A stretch of 64,000 nt of DNA from UBA10347 sp905182135 (GTDB taxonomy: Bacteria > Actinomycetota > Acidimicrobiia > Acidimicrobiales > UBA10347): assembly GCA_963925805.1 (NCBI GenBank), contig CAWUSE010000005.1:124001-188000 (forward strand), written 5' to 3'. Shown here one piece after another: positions 20,317-28,980 of the stretch. The position numbers and the translations under genes were made by a program. Each line of letters begins with the position of its first letter. Within the stretch, counting starts at the first letter, position 1. The notes beneath the pieces are model-generated. The model worked only from the letters and a program-made list of their open reading frames with translations. It was not told where the DNA came from and ran no database searches.

Positions 20317-21522
20317 ATGAGTGCTGCACCACTGGCCGGCCTGCGGGTACTCGACGTGTCGAGTGTGATTTCAGGGCCTTTGACGGCGATGTTGCTTGCC
20401 GACATGGGTGCTGACGTAATAAAGGTAGAGAATCCTTCGGCTCCGGACTTCACCCGAGCGACCGGGAACAGCCGCGGCGGGATGACCGCTTTTTATTACA
20501 ACCTGAATCGGGGGAAGCGTTCGCTGGCCGTCGATGGCCGTCAACAGAAAGGACAGGACATCCTGCGGGCATTGGCTGATCAGTCTGATGTGCTGATCGA
20601 GAACATGCGGCCTGGCAAGGCTGCAAGGATTGGCCTTGACCCTGATGAGTGTCTGGAGCGTAATCCGTCGCTGATTTACGCCAGCATCACTGGTTATGGC
20701 TCAACCGGTCCAGCGGCGGGCGAACCGGTTTATGACTACGTGATTCAGGCCGTCTCGGGCATGGTCGATCTCCAACGCGACGCGGCAACGGGCAAAGCTG
20801 ACCTGACCCGGCACTTTCTCGCGGACAAGCTCAGTTCTCACGCTGCTAGTGAGGCGATCTTGGCAGCTTTGTTCGCTCGCGAACGGGATTCGCAACGACG
20901 AGGCCAGCATGTCGAGATCAGTATGCACGAAGCCAATCTGGCCTTCCTCTGGCCCGATGGGATGATGAAGCAGACCATCGTTGGCCAAGCCGACGTCGAA
21001 GCGATCTACCCAGGCGACTACTACCGCGTGTACCCAACAACCGACGGTGAGATTGTGGTCATGCCCTTCATGGGCCCAGTCGAAGGAGTGTGCCGGGCCA
21101 TGGGACATCCTGAATGGTTTGATGGCTGGCCCGACAGAAGTGTCGTTCCTGACATGTATGCCCTCCAGGATCTAGTGGCCGCCAAAGTCGGCACGATGAA
21201 CACCAGGGAGGCGTTAGCTGCTTTCGCCAGTCACGACGTCCCAGCTGGACCCGTTGTTGCACTAGACAAGGTGCACGAACATCCCCAAGCTCAGTACCGC
21301 CAGTCGGTTTTGGAACATGATGTAGAACCCTTGGGCCGGGTTCGTAACCCCCGCCCGCCTTGGCGCTTTGGTTTGACCCCGGAGGTTGTGCATTCCCAGG
21401 CCGCTGTGATGGGAGAGCACACCGCTGAGATCCTGAACGAACTCGGCTATGACAACAGCACAATTGCGGCCCTGAGTGAAGCTGGTGTGATTGTCGAAGC
21501 CGAGAGTGGCTTCGCCGACTAG
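20317..21522 (+). CDS. CaiB/BaiF family (class III) CoA transferase
   Basis: A 401-residue class III CoA transferase, which moves CoA between carboxylates through an aspartyl-anhydride intermediate. The N-terminal LAGLRVLDVS and MLLADMGADVIKVE segments and the LNRGKRSLAVD loop are family hallmarks. The catalytic Asp is expected in HFLADKLSSH (about residue 168). The ATG has a clear AGGAG site 7 bases upstream. Substrates are unknown. The Asp-box protein follows after 133 bp on the same strand. Confidence 0.93.
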   Translation: MSAAPLAGLRVLDVSSVISGPLTAMLLADMGADVIKVENPSAPDFTRATGNSRGGMTAFYYNLNRGKRSLAVDGRQQKGQDILRALADQSDVLIENMRPGKAARIGLDPDECLERNPSLIYASITGYGSTGPAAGEPVYDYVIQAVSGMVDLQRDAATGKADLTRHFLADKLSSHAASEAILAALFARERDSQRRGQHVEISMHEANLAFLWPDGMMKQTIVGQADVEAIYPGDYYRVYPTTDGEIVVMPFMGPVEGVCRAMGHPEWFDGWPDRSVVPDMYALQDLVAAKVGTMNTREALAAFASHDVPAGPVVALDKVHEHPQAQYRQSVLEHDVEPLGRVRNPRPPWRFGLTPEVVHSQAAVMGEHTAEILNELGYDNSTIAALSEAGVIVEAESGFAD

Positions 21523-21655
21523 CGACGGCTCTACGGTTGGTCGAGCGCAGCGCTGGTGGAGCGTTAAGACACTGCGCCCAAAGAGATGTCGTACTGTCTT
21601 AACGGGCGATGCTGCCGCTTGCTATGTTTCAAGTATTCCGATCTCGGGGGTAAAC

Positions 21656-22648
21656 ATGATTTTGGCTGGAACGAGTCGAGGGGTTTTTGCGATCGATCAC
21701 GACGGCGCCCACTCGGTGCTCGAGAGTCGCGGTGTGCGTGACCTGATCGATATCAACGGCCGGATATTTGCTGGCACAGGTGCTGGGCTCTTCGTGTCCG
21801 ACAACGGGGGCGATACCTGGTCCTGTGTTGGGCTCGCTGAGTACGAGGTGTGGCAGGTACGGGCTGCACCGGACGGCACGCTCTACGCCGGCACCCAACC
21901 CGCCAGTTTGTTTCGCAGTACCGATGGCGGTGATAGCTGGACCGAAATTGAATCGTTCGCGAAGGTGCCCGAAGCCTCGACCTGGGGAATCCCGCTTGAT
22001 CCACCCTTGCCAGGTAGAGCTCGTGCCATCGTGGTCGACCGCGAAGACCCCAACAAGATTTGGGTCGGTGTCGAAGTTGGCGGCATCATGCGCACCACCG
22101 ATGGCGGAGTGACCTGGACGCTTGATCGGCCAGGCGACAACCCTGATCTACACATGATGTATGCCCATCCCGCCGAGCCCGCCATGTTGTTCGCGTCGAC
22201 CGGCTACGGGCGTGAGGATCACATCGCCGAGGAAGCTGAGGGAAATGCAGGTGTTTTCCGTAGCGACGACCACGGCCAGACCTGGAACTATGCCTGGTCT
22301 GGCGTTACGCCCCGTTATTCACGGCCGATGTGCATCGAGGTTCGCGAACCTTTTAGCCTGACTGTCGCTAGCGCTCCCACCGCATTTAGTAACTTCGCCG
22401 ATGATGGTGGGGCCCAAGCCATGCTCTTTCGCAGCGATGATCACGGCGCAAGTTGGCGGTCGTTATGTGACCAGGCCCACTCGCCGAGCGCGGCCAATAT
22501 TCATGGTCTCATGGTCGACCCCGACGAAGTGGGCGGCGTGATCGTGGGCACCGATACCGGCGAGGTATGGCGCGTTAGCAACGACGCGGTGTGGACCGAG
22601 GTCGTGACTGGTTTGCCGGCTGTGTTGTCGCTTAGCGCCACCCAGTAG
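21656..22648 (+). CDS. Asp-box (BNR) beta-propeller protein, sialidase-like
   Basis: A 330-residue beta-propeller built of BNR/Asp-box repeats (S/T-x-D-x-G-x-x-W). Copies are visible as SDNGGDTW, STDGGDSW, TTDGGVTW, SDDHGQTW and SDDHGASW, spaced along the protein. Such proteins are often called exo-alpha-sialidase-like or YVTN/VPS10-like, but sialidase catalytic residues were not identified and glycosidase activity should not be assumed. No signal peptide is evident. ATG at 21656 follows a GGGGG-containing site; the frame extends 55 codons upstream over poor-looking sequence. Confidence 0.85.
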   Translation: MILAGTSRGVFAIDHDGAHSVLESRGVRDLIDINGRIFAGTGAGLFVSDNGGDTWSCVGLAEYEVWQVRAAPDGTLYAGTQPASLFRSTDGGDSWTEIESFAKVPEASTWGIPLDPPLPGRARAIVVDREDPNKIWVGVEVGGIMRTTDGGVTWTLDRPGDNPDLHMMYAHPAEPAMLFASTGYGREDHIAEEAEGNAGVFRSDDHGQTWNYAWSGVTPRYSRPMCIEVREPFSLTVASAPTAFSNFADDGGAQAMLFRSDDHGASWRSLCDQAHSPSAANIHGLMVDPDEVGGVIVGTDTGEVWRVSNDAVWTEVVTGLPAVLSLSATQ

Positions 22649-22651
22649 CGT

Positions 22652-23404
22652 CTAGATCTGGATGCCGGTGGTGGCACCGCCGTCGACAAGCACGTTCGAA
22701 CCGGTCATGAAGCTAGCGCGGGTGCTGGCCACGAAGGCAACCACGTCTGCGATCTCCTCGGGTTCACCAAGGCGGCGGAAGGGGTTCTCGCGCAGAATCG
22801 TGTTCCAGAGCTTGCCATCTTCGATGCGGGCCTGATCCCAGGAGCCTCCTGGAAAGATGATGTCCCCAGGTGAGACCACGTTGGCGCGGATACCTCGGCG
22901 GGCTATCTCGCGTGACAACGACTTGATCATGCTGACCGTTGCGGCCTTGACTGCGGCATAGGCCGGAATACGCGGCGCGCCGGTGCTGGCGGCCCGCGAT
23001 CCAATGCAGATGATGTTGGCGCCGGTGTCGTCCTGCATGTGACCAAGAGCAGAGCGAATCAGTGCATCGGTGCCGACGAGGTCGACCGCGCATGATGCTT
23101 CCCAGTCAGGCCCAGCCATGGCCGACACATTGGACACGAGCACATCGAGACCGCCGAGCGTGTCGACCGCCCAGTCGACCAGCGCCGCGGGTTCACCGAC
23201 CACACCAATGTCGGCCGGGCGGTGATGGACCTCACCGAACGCGCCCAGCTCTGCGGCAGCTGCGACGAGGCCAGTCTGGTCTCGGGCACAGATCGCGACG
23301 CGAGCGCCCTCGTTCAGGAAGGCCTTGGTTATGGCCAGACCAATACCCCGGCTTCCTCCGGTAATGAGTACCCGTTTGCCCGTGAGTTCAAGATCCATTG
23401 TCAT
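22652..23404 (-). CDS. SDR family oxidoreductase
   Basis: A 250-residue short-chain dehydrogenase/reductase. The nucleotide-binding motif is TGGSRGIG near residue 14. The active-site Ser precedes YAAVK (Tyr-x-x-x-Lys), and the C-terminal FMTGSNVLVDGG segment is typical of classical SDRs. ATG at 23404 is preferred over ATG at 23398 because an AAGAAAG site lies upstream; the frame is open further but unrelated. Its 5' end overlaps the 3' end of the next upstream oxidoreductase by 17 bp, so the two are co-transcribed. Substrate unknown. Confidence 0.91.
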   Translation of the reverse strand: MTMDLELTGKRVLITGGSRGIGLAITKAFLNEGARVAICARDQTGLVAAAAELGAFGEVHHRPADIGVVGEPAALVDWAVDTLGGLDVLVSNVSAMAGPDWEASCAVDLVGTDALIRSALGHMQDDTGANIICIGSRAASTGAPRIPAYAAVKAATVSMIKSLSREIARRGIRANVVSPGDIIFPGGSWDQARIEDGKLWNTILRENPFRRLGEPEEIADVVAFVASTRASFMTGSNVLVDGGATTGIQI

Positions 23405-24374
23405 GTTCTTTCTTCGTATGGTCTTTTTCCTCGAATACGATGACGCAACGGCCTCGAGTGCCGCCGGCTTCGAGCCGGGCGTGGGCCTCAGAGGCTTGAG
23501 CAGCTGGGTAGATCTGGGCGACACGCAAGGTGACTTCGCCCGCCTCGACCTGTTCACGGAGCTGATCAAGCTTCGCGTGCTCTTTTGCGTAGCTGGTTAC
23601 CCAGGTGGCGGTAAATGTGATGTCTCGCTGGGGTTTTCCCTCGTATCCACGAATGGAGGTAAAGGCACCGCCATCGGCTATCGCTCCTATGACCTCGTCG
23701 TTCTGCACGCTGCCGTCAGCCAAGCCGTCAACACCGTTCGCGTAGTGCCTGCGCACCTCGGCGGCGAAGTCAGCGCCACGAGGCACGACAATGTCCGCGC
23801 CGAGCGAGGCGACCAGTTCGGTGTCGGCGTCGGTTGCGTCGGCAATGACGGTCAGGCCATCGGCTTTAGCGAGCTGCACCATGTAGCCGCCGTAACATCC
23901 CGCAGCGCCAGTGACCGCTATTGTCTGCCCTGGTTGCAGCCCGAGCAGGTCCAGCGAGAGGCGAGCTGTCAGTCCGTTCATCGGCAGAGTCGACGCTTCG
24001 GCGTGGCTCGTTCCCTGGGGCGCACGAGTAACTGACTCGGCCGGGAGAACCAGACTCTCTCGATACGCTCCGTGGGTGCCTTTGGGTACAACGATGGCCA
24101 TTGCTCGGTCTCCGACGGCGATGCCGGTTGTTACACCGTCGCCGACTTCATCGACGATGCCGGCAGCATCCATGCCTGGCACGTAGGGGCCAGGGTCGGC
24201 CTGTTGTGCTTTGGCCCGATCACCGTTTCTCACATAGGTATCGGTCGGGTTGACTGTGGCGGCGTAGACGCTCAGTCGGACCTCGCCTGGTCCGGCATGA
24301 ACCTCGGGCAAATCGACGAGTTCGAGGGCTTCGGGCCCACCGTATGTAGTGACTGCAACAGCTTTCATGCCCAA
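23388..24374 (-). CDS. NADPH:quinone reductase-like MDR oxidoreductase
   Basis: A 328-residue medium-chain dehydrogenase/reductase of the quinone-oxidoreductase type. It has the N-terminal GroES-like domain (MKAVAVTTYGGPEALELVDLP) and a Rossmann domain whose glycine motif is GAAGCYGGYMVQLAK. No structural or catalytic zinc-binding Cys/His pattern was seen, consistent with the zinc-independent branch. Start ATG at 24374 (a second ATG two codons on). It forms a three-gene minus-strand group with the SDRs at 24428-25225 and 22652-23404. Confidence 0.9.
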   Translation of the reverse strand: MGMKAVAVTTYGGPEALELVDLPEVHAGPGEVRLSVYAATVNPTDTYVRNGDRAKAQQADPGPYVPGMDAAGIVDEVGDGVTTGIAVGDRAMAIVVPKGTHGAYRESLVLPAESVTRAPQGTSHAEASTLPMNGLTARLSLDLLGLQPGQTIAVTGAAGCYGGYMVQLAKADGLTVIADATDADTELVASLGADIVVPRGADFAAEVRRHYANGVDGLADGSVQNDEVIGAIADGGAFTSIRGYEGKPQRDITFTATWVTSYAKEHAKLDQLREQVEAGEVTLRVAQIYPAAQASEAHARLEAGGTRGRCVIVFEEKDHTKKEHDNGS

Positions 24375-24427
24375 GGTTAGACCGCCGCGACCAGCGCGGT
24401 TTCAACTCGAACGGCGGATTACCCGAA

Positions 24428-25225
24428 CTAGCGCATATTTTTGGGTCGAGGGTCAGCAAGCCGTCCAAGCGGTGAACGCGAGTGCAGTCCACCATCAACA
24501 ACAAGGTGTTCGCCTGTCACGAACGATGACTCATCTGAAGCGAGCCAGACTGCTGCGGCTGCTATCTCTTCTGGTTGACCTAGGCGACCCAGGCTGTGTG
24601 CAGCCAGGTTGATCTGCAGCGCGGCTTCGTCCTGCATCATGCGCTTTACCGGTGGTGTCTCAATCGTGCCTGGGCAGATCGCATTTACACGAATTCCTTC
24701 GGCGGCGTGATCGGTCGACATAGCCCGGGTCAGGTTGATAACCGCCGCTTTGCTTGCCGCGTACACGACCGCTCCACCGTCGCCATGTAAGCCCGAGATC
24801 GAAGCGGTGTTGATGATGGAACCTCCGCCGCGCTCACGCATAGCTGGTACCGCAAACTTGGCACCCAAAAAGACCGACCGTACATTTACCGCCATGACAA
24901 GGTCCCAGTCTTCGATGCTTAACTCGACCGCGGTGCCTAGCCGGATGGTGCCCGCATTCGAGAACAGCACATCGAGGCCGCCGAGTCGCTTGACGGTCTC
25001 ATCGACCATTGCTGCTACGTCGTCTGCCTCGGAAACATTCGCTCCCAGTGAGATCGCGTGCCCACCGGCCTCGGTGATGGCCTCGGCCACCTCGGCCGCC
25101 TTGCCAGCGCGGATGTCGACCGCTACAACGGCAGCTCCTTCGGCAGCAAACCGGTGAGCACTCGCCTCGCCGATTCCTGAACCGGCGCCAGTTACGATCG
25201 CCACCTTGTTCTCAAGCAGGCCCAT
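24428..25225 (-). CDS. SDR family oxidoreductase (classical)
   Basis: A 265-residue classical SDR. Motifs: VTGAGSGIGE cofactor loop near residue 12, the N-terminal strand end VLFSNAGT, active-site Ser in TASISG and Y-A-A-S-K in VVYAASKAAV. The C-terminal SFVTGEHLVVDGG is standard. An aspartate after the second strand (VAVDIRAG) suggests preference for NAD. It heads the three-gene oxidoreductase cluster and is divergent from the methyltransferase gene. Confidence 0.91.
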   Translation of the reverse strand: MGLLENKVAIVTGAGSGIGEASAHRFAAEGAAVVAVDIRAGKAAEVAEAITEAGGHAISLGANVSEADDVAAMVDETVKRLGGLDVLFSNAGTIRLGTAVELSIEDWDLVMAVNVRSVFLGAKFAVPAMRERGGGSIINTASISGLHGDGGAVVYAASKAAVINLTRAMSTDHAAEGIRVNAICPGTIETPPVKRMMQDEAALQINLAAHSLGRLGQPEEIAAAAVWLASDESSFVTGEHLVVDGGLHSRSPLGRLADPRPKNMR

Positions 25226-25316
25226 GGGTCGCCTTCCCTAGTTTTATTGGTCATCACTTGTCTAGCAGGACGGACTCGGATCGGCGATTCCGCCGGTTGG
25301 ATGTCAGGATGGGCTC

Positions 25317-26405
25317 ATGACTGACACCATGAGTGGCCCTGCTGAGTTTGACAAGACCCGCGCCAAGCTCTTTCAGGCGAACATCGTTGGAATTATGAAC
25401 GGCGGGGCGTTGGCGCTGATGATCAGTTTGGGCCACAAGACAGGGCTCTTCGATTCGATGGACGGCAAGCCGGCTCGCACTGCCGCTGAGATTGCCACCG
25501 ACGCGGGATTGCATGAGCGTTATGTGCGCGAGTGGCTTAGTGCTATGGCGTGCGGTGCCATTGTTGACTACGACGTCGATGCGCAGACTTTTGCTCTACC
25601 GGTCGAACATGCCGGGCTACTCACCCGCCGAGCTGGGCCGCTCAACCTGAGTACGCAGTGCCAGTACGTGGCGTTGCTTGGCGAGGTCGAAGATGAGATC
25701 GTCGAAGCTTTTCGTAGCGGAGGAGGCGTGCCCTATGACCGCTACCCCCGTTTCCAAGCGCTCATGGCTGAGTCGAGTGGTCAGCGGTATGAACGAACGT
25801 TGATCGCTCAGGTCGTGCCGATTTTGCCGGTGGCCCAAGCACTGGAAGCTGGCATTGATGTTGGCGACGTTGGTTGTGGCAGTGGCAAAGCGATGCGTAT
25901 CTTCGCAGCAGCGTTTCCAGCTAGTCGATTCGTCGGCTTCGACATCAGCGAGGATGCCATTGCGGTTGCCAGGGCGGAAGCAGCGGCGGCCGGCCTGACG
26001 AATCTCAGCTTCGAGGTGGCCGATGCTGCGGCACTCGATCAGGTAGACCGTTTTGACTTCCTGACGACGTTCGATGCAATTCATGACCAGGCTCAGCCCG
26101 ACACCGTGTTGGCCGGTATCTACCGTATGTTGCGACCCGGTGGGACGTATCTGTGTGTCGAGCCGAAGTCATCGAGTGAACTGGCCGACAACATCGACGA
26201 GCCAATGTCAGCGTTTATGTACAGCGTGTCAACGATGCACTGCATGACAGTATCGATGGCCTACGGCGGCGAAGGGCTTGGCACTGCATGGGGCCACCAG
26301 ACCGCGGTGGAACGGCTGACGCTTGCTGGCTTCGCTGACATCGAGGTGACCGGTGTGCGCGATGACCGCAGCAACAGCTACTTCCTATCTACCAAACCCG
26401 GCTGA
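25317..26405 (+). CDS. class I SAM-dependent methyltransferase with winged-helix N-domain
   Basis: A 362-residue methyltransferase. The N-terminal region (about 20-100) looks like the dimerising winged-helix domain found in O-methyltransferases and in the mycobacterial Rv2258c type (GLHERYVREWLSAMACGAIVDYD). The SAM-binding motif I is VGDVGCGSGKAM, followed by FVGFDISEDAI with the acidic ribose-binding residue. The acceptor is unknown. ATG at 25317 is used; a second ATG lies four codons later. It is followed on the same strand, after 275 bp, by the selenoprotein gene. Confidence 0.9.
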   Translation: MTDTMSGPAEFDKTRAKLFQANIVGIMNGGALALMISLGHKTGLFDSMDGKPARTAAEIATDAGLHERYVREWLSAMACGAIVDYDVDAQTFALPVEHAGLLTRRAGPLNLSTQCQYVALLGEVEDEIVEAFRSGGGVPYDRYPRFQALMAESSGQRYERTLIAQVVPILPVAQALEAGIDVGDVGCGSGKAMRIFAAAFPASRFVGFDISEDAIAVARAEAAAAGLTNLSFEVADAAALDQVDRFDFLTTFDAIHDQAQPDTVLAGIYRMLRPGGTYLCVEPKSSSELADNIDEPMSAFMYSVSTMHCMTVSMAYGGEGLGTAWGHQTAVERLTLAGFADIEVTGVRDDRSNSYFLSTKPG

Positions 26406-26408
26406 GGG

Positions 26409-26648
26409 CTAGTCATCAAATGGTGTAGACCAACTCGGAATGGCCTCGAACTCGATCAAAACGTTGGCTACCACCCTCGTGGTGTGGTGGGTTCGCTCAA
26501 CGCCACGGCTCCAGCCCATGAGCACATCGCTGATTCCGTCCTTGTCAGCCAGTGCTCTCAGCCGAGCTTCGGTGTCTCGATCTACCGTCTGTTTTCTCGG
26601 GGATCTCGCTGGGCGGCCCGGCGGATTCGACCGCCGTCGTCCAAGTCG
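26409..26648 (-). pseudogene. SnoaL-like (NTF2-fold) gene remnant
   Basis: An 80-codon frame without a credible start, reading ALADKDGISDVLMGWSRGVER and then THHTTRVVANVLIEFE. The first part resembles the N-terminal helix of SnoaL_4-type proteins; the second resembles the HHxTN-V strand that normally lies some 60 residues later. The two parts being joined suggests an internal deletion. The assignment is by motif only. Confidence 0.35.
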
Positions 26649-26680
26649 CTACTGTCGAGATAACGAAGCTTGGGGGAGCG

Positions 26681-27565
26681 ATGAGCGCACCTGTTCGATA
26701 TATCGACCGTACTCGCGACTATTATTTGGGTCAGGGGTACGACAAACCGTACGAGTGGGCGCATCACGACGACGCTCCGTTTACCCCCTTGATTAAGCCG
26801 CTGGCCGAGTCTCGGGTTGCGATTGTGTCGACGTCTGACATCGCAATTAAAAAGCCGAATGGGGATCGCGATCGCGACAACGATTTCGCCGTTGGCAATG
26901 TCTATTCACTTCCGTCTGATACACCAATCGATCTGCTCTATTCGCGCCAAGAACACTATGACCAGCATGCGACGACTCTCGACGACGTGAATGCGTACTA
27001 CCCGGTGAGTCGACTAGGTGAACTCGTGGAACGGGGCCGGATCGGTGAGCTTGCCCCACGGTTTCATGGCGTATACACGGGCTATTCGAAACGTAAGACA
27101 GCCGAGGTAGACGCACCCGAAGTCCTGCGACGATGTATCGAAGACGAGGTCGACGTGGCGGTGATGACGCCGGTTTGACCGGTCTGTCACCAGACCGTGA
27201 GTCTGGTTGCACGTCATCTCGAAGCGAACGGCATTCCCACCGTCATGTTCGGCACGGCCAAGGACATCGTTGAGCATTGTGGAGTTGCCCGGTTCGTCTT
27301 CCTTGACTTTCCGCTCGGCAATTCGTGCGGTCGTAGCTTTGACGCCGACCATCAGCATCAGACCTTGGAACTCGGCATGCACCTACTAGAGAACGCAACG
27401 GCGCCGCGCACCACCGTGCAGGCCAACGATATCTGGAGTGATGACGACGATTGGAAACGGCTGATCTTCACCGACGATCAGCCCTTCCTCAGCGGCGAGG
27501 CGCTCGAAAATTGGATGGCCGCCAAACAGCGCTACCGCGACAAGAAGGCTGCTGGAGAACTGTGA
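26681..27565 (+). CDS. GrdB-family selenoprotein candidate (Sec166, U-x-x-C)
   Basis: A 294-residue protein if the in-frame UGA at 27176-27178 is read as selenocysteine. The two halves are in one frame and together match the glycine/betaine/sarcosine reductase selenoprotein B family. The join reads VMTPV-U-PVCHQTVSLVARHL. The U-x-x-C pair (Sec166, Cys169) replaces the C-x-x-C of Cys-containing homologues. A SECIS-like hairpin lies 17 nt downstream of the UGA (listed separately). The ATG has a GGGGGAG site. The stop overlaps the start of a glutaredoxin-like gene. Free-living aerobic relatives are not classical Stickland enzymes, so the redox substrate is unknown. Truncation at the UGA would remove the conserved second half. 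Confidence 0.82.
27185..27211 (+). promoter_or_regulatory. bacterial SECIS-like hairpin
   Basis: Perfect 7-bp stem A-CCAGAC/GTCTGG-T (27189-27195 with 27201-27207) capped by the loop CGTGA. It is extended below a mismatch by three more pairs. The loop begins 17 nt after the UGA and has G at its second position. Both agree with the known bacterial SECIS pattern recognised by SelB. Confidence 0.75.
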
Positions 27566-27813
27566 ACGACGACGTAACATCTCGAACTCTGACGGTCTTC
27601 TCGTCGCCGCTCTGTGGGCCGTGCGAGCAAATGAAGGCGTGGCTCAGGGAACGTGGCTATTCGTTCATCGTGCGAGATGTGATGATGGACGAAGAGGCTG
27701 GTGAGCTCTTGGAGTCGCACGGCATTCGCACGACGCCTGCCCTACAGGTTGGCGATCGTTTTGTCGTTGGATTAGACCTTGCGGCGATGGAAGAGGCTCT
27801 GGCCGACTGGTAG
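27562..27813 (+). CDS. glutaredoxin-like thioredoxin-fold protein
   Basis: An 83-residue thioredoxin-fold protein with the redox motif CGPC (SSPLCGPCEQMKAWL) and the cis-proline loop RTTPALQVGD. The size and layout fit the glutaredoxin/NrdH group. GTG start overlaps the preceding selenoprotein stop (GTGA), so it is translationally coupled. The obvious inference is that it reduces, or is reduced by, the U-x-x-C centre of its neighbour. Too short for confident assignment to thioredoxin or glutaredoxin classes. Confidence 0.85.
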   Translation: MNDDVTSRTLTVFSSPLCGPCEQMKAWLRERGYSFIVRDVMMDEEAGELLESHGIRTTPALQVGDRFVVGLDLAAMEEALADW

Positions 27814-27819
27814 CACCGC

Positions 27820-28941
27820 TCATGACTCAACCCGCGAGTCAGGCGTTATTTCTCTGATGGTGAAGACTGCTGCTGCGGCACCGAGCATCAGGCCTGAGCT
27901 GACTAGTCCGAGCGCCATGGTTCCAGAGTTGTCCAGCAGCAGGCCTCCGATGAGAGGCCCCGCGACTCGTCCAATCGCCATCATTGCTTGAGCATCGCCT
28001 GCCCGTTCTTCGGGGTAGACAGACGCTTGCGCTAACACTTCGAAGACGCCCGGTATTGCCATCCAATAGAAGAAGCCCCACGCAGTCACTGCGATGAAGA
28101 ACAAGACGCTGGTAAACGCAGTAGCCACAAAGAATGCGCAGAGTGCTGCCAGCGCCATCCATGGGCTGGGGATAGTACGGCGACCAGTCCAGCCTGCGGC
28201 AGGGATGCTGACGATGGCGTTCGCTGTATAGCCAATGGCTACCGCCGAGGCTGTGAGCCCAAGCTCGCGAGCTGCAATCGTCACGCCGAACTGAATTACG
28301 GCCGAGCCACCGAGACTGAACATGGTCAGTGCAAGCAAGACAATTCGTGCTTGGATCACTGCGCCGTGGCGTGACTTCGGCTGCTGCTTCACACCGAGTG
28401 GAACACCACGAGCGAACATCAATGGGATCAGAGGCAAGAGCGCCAACAGCACGAATAGACCAGCCATGCCGAACGCATTGATGACTATGGCGACAGTGGG
28501 TGTGGCGCCAACAGCGATGACCGGGCCTACGACCGCGACTCGGGCCATGGTGTTCTTTTGGCCGAACGCGTTTGCCCACGCGAACCAGGTGATTGTGCCG
28601 ATGGCTAGGCCACTGCCAAAACGCAACCCAAGCAATAGTGGGATGGGTGGCAGTAACGCCGATAACGCGTTGACAACAATAGCGAGGACCAGAGCACTCA
28701 CTAACACGCGGCGACTCGCTTGCAGGAACCTGCCAGCTGCCCATGACGCAATTGCGAAACCGCCGAGCTGACACATGCCAATCAATGATGCGACAGCTAA
28801 ACCAACGTCATAGTCGTTGGCAACCTCGGGGATCAAAAACGGTGTGCTGACCAGGACAACTGTCGAAAAGCCGAGTGCCAGCAGCATCCCAGCCGAACGA
28901 CGTATGTCGAGAGTGTTGCCCAGTCGAAACGGAATCTGCAT
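27820..28941 (-). CDS. MFS transporter
   Basis: A 373-residue major facilitator superfamily protein with about twelve hydrophobic segments and short loops. No signature allows a substrate call. It ends 6 bp from the convergent glutaredoxin-like gene. The ATG at 28941 lies 39 bp after the acyl-CoA dehydrogenase stop on the same strand, so co-transcription is likely. Confidence 0.86.
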   Translation of the reverse strand: MQIPFRLGNTLDIRRSAGMLLALGFSTVVLVSTPFLIPEVANDYDVGLAVASLIGMCQLGGFAIASWAAGRFLQASRRVLVSALVLAIVVNALSALLPPIPLLLGLRFGSGLAIGTITWFAWANAFGQKNTMARVAVVGPVIAVGATPTVAIVINAFGMAGLFVLLALLPLIPLMFARGVPLGVKQQPKSRHGAVIQARIVLLALTMFSLGGSAVIQFGVTIAARELGLTASAVAIGYTANAIVSIPAAGWTGRRTIPSPWMALAALCAFFVATAFTSVLFFIAVTAWGFFYWMAIPGVFEVLAQASVYPEERAGDAQAMMAIGRVAGPLIGGLLLDNSGTMALGLVSSGLMLGAAAAVFTIREITPDSRVES

Positions 28942-28980
28942 TAGGAAGCGACACTACCGAATGTGACGCGGCGTTGGTTG

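Noticed and set aside
27176..27178. The UGA in the GrdB-like gene as a nonsense mutation creating a pseudogene or two separate genes
   Set aside because: The frame is unbroken on both sides, the UGA sits at a motif position occupied by redox Cys in relatives, and a SECIS-like hairpin follows at the right distance.
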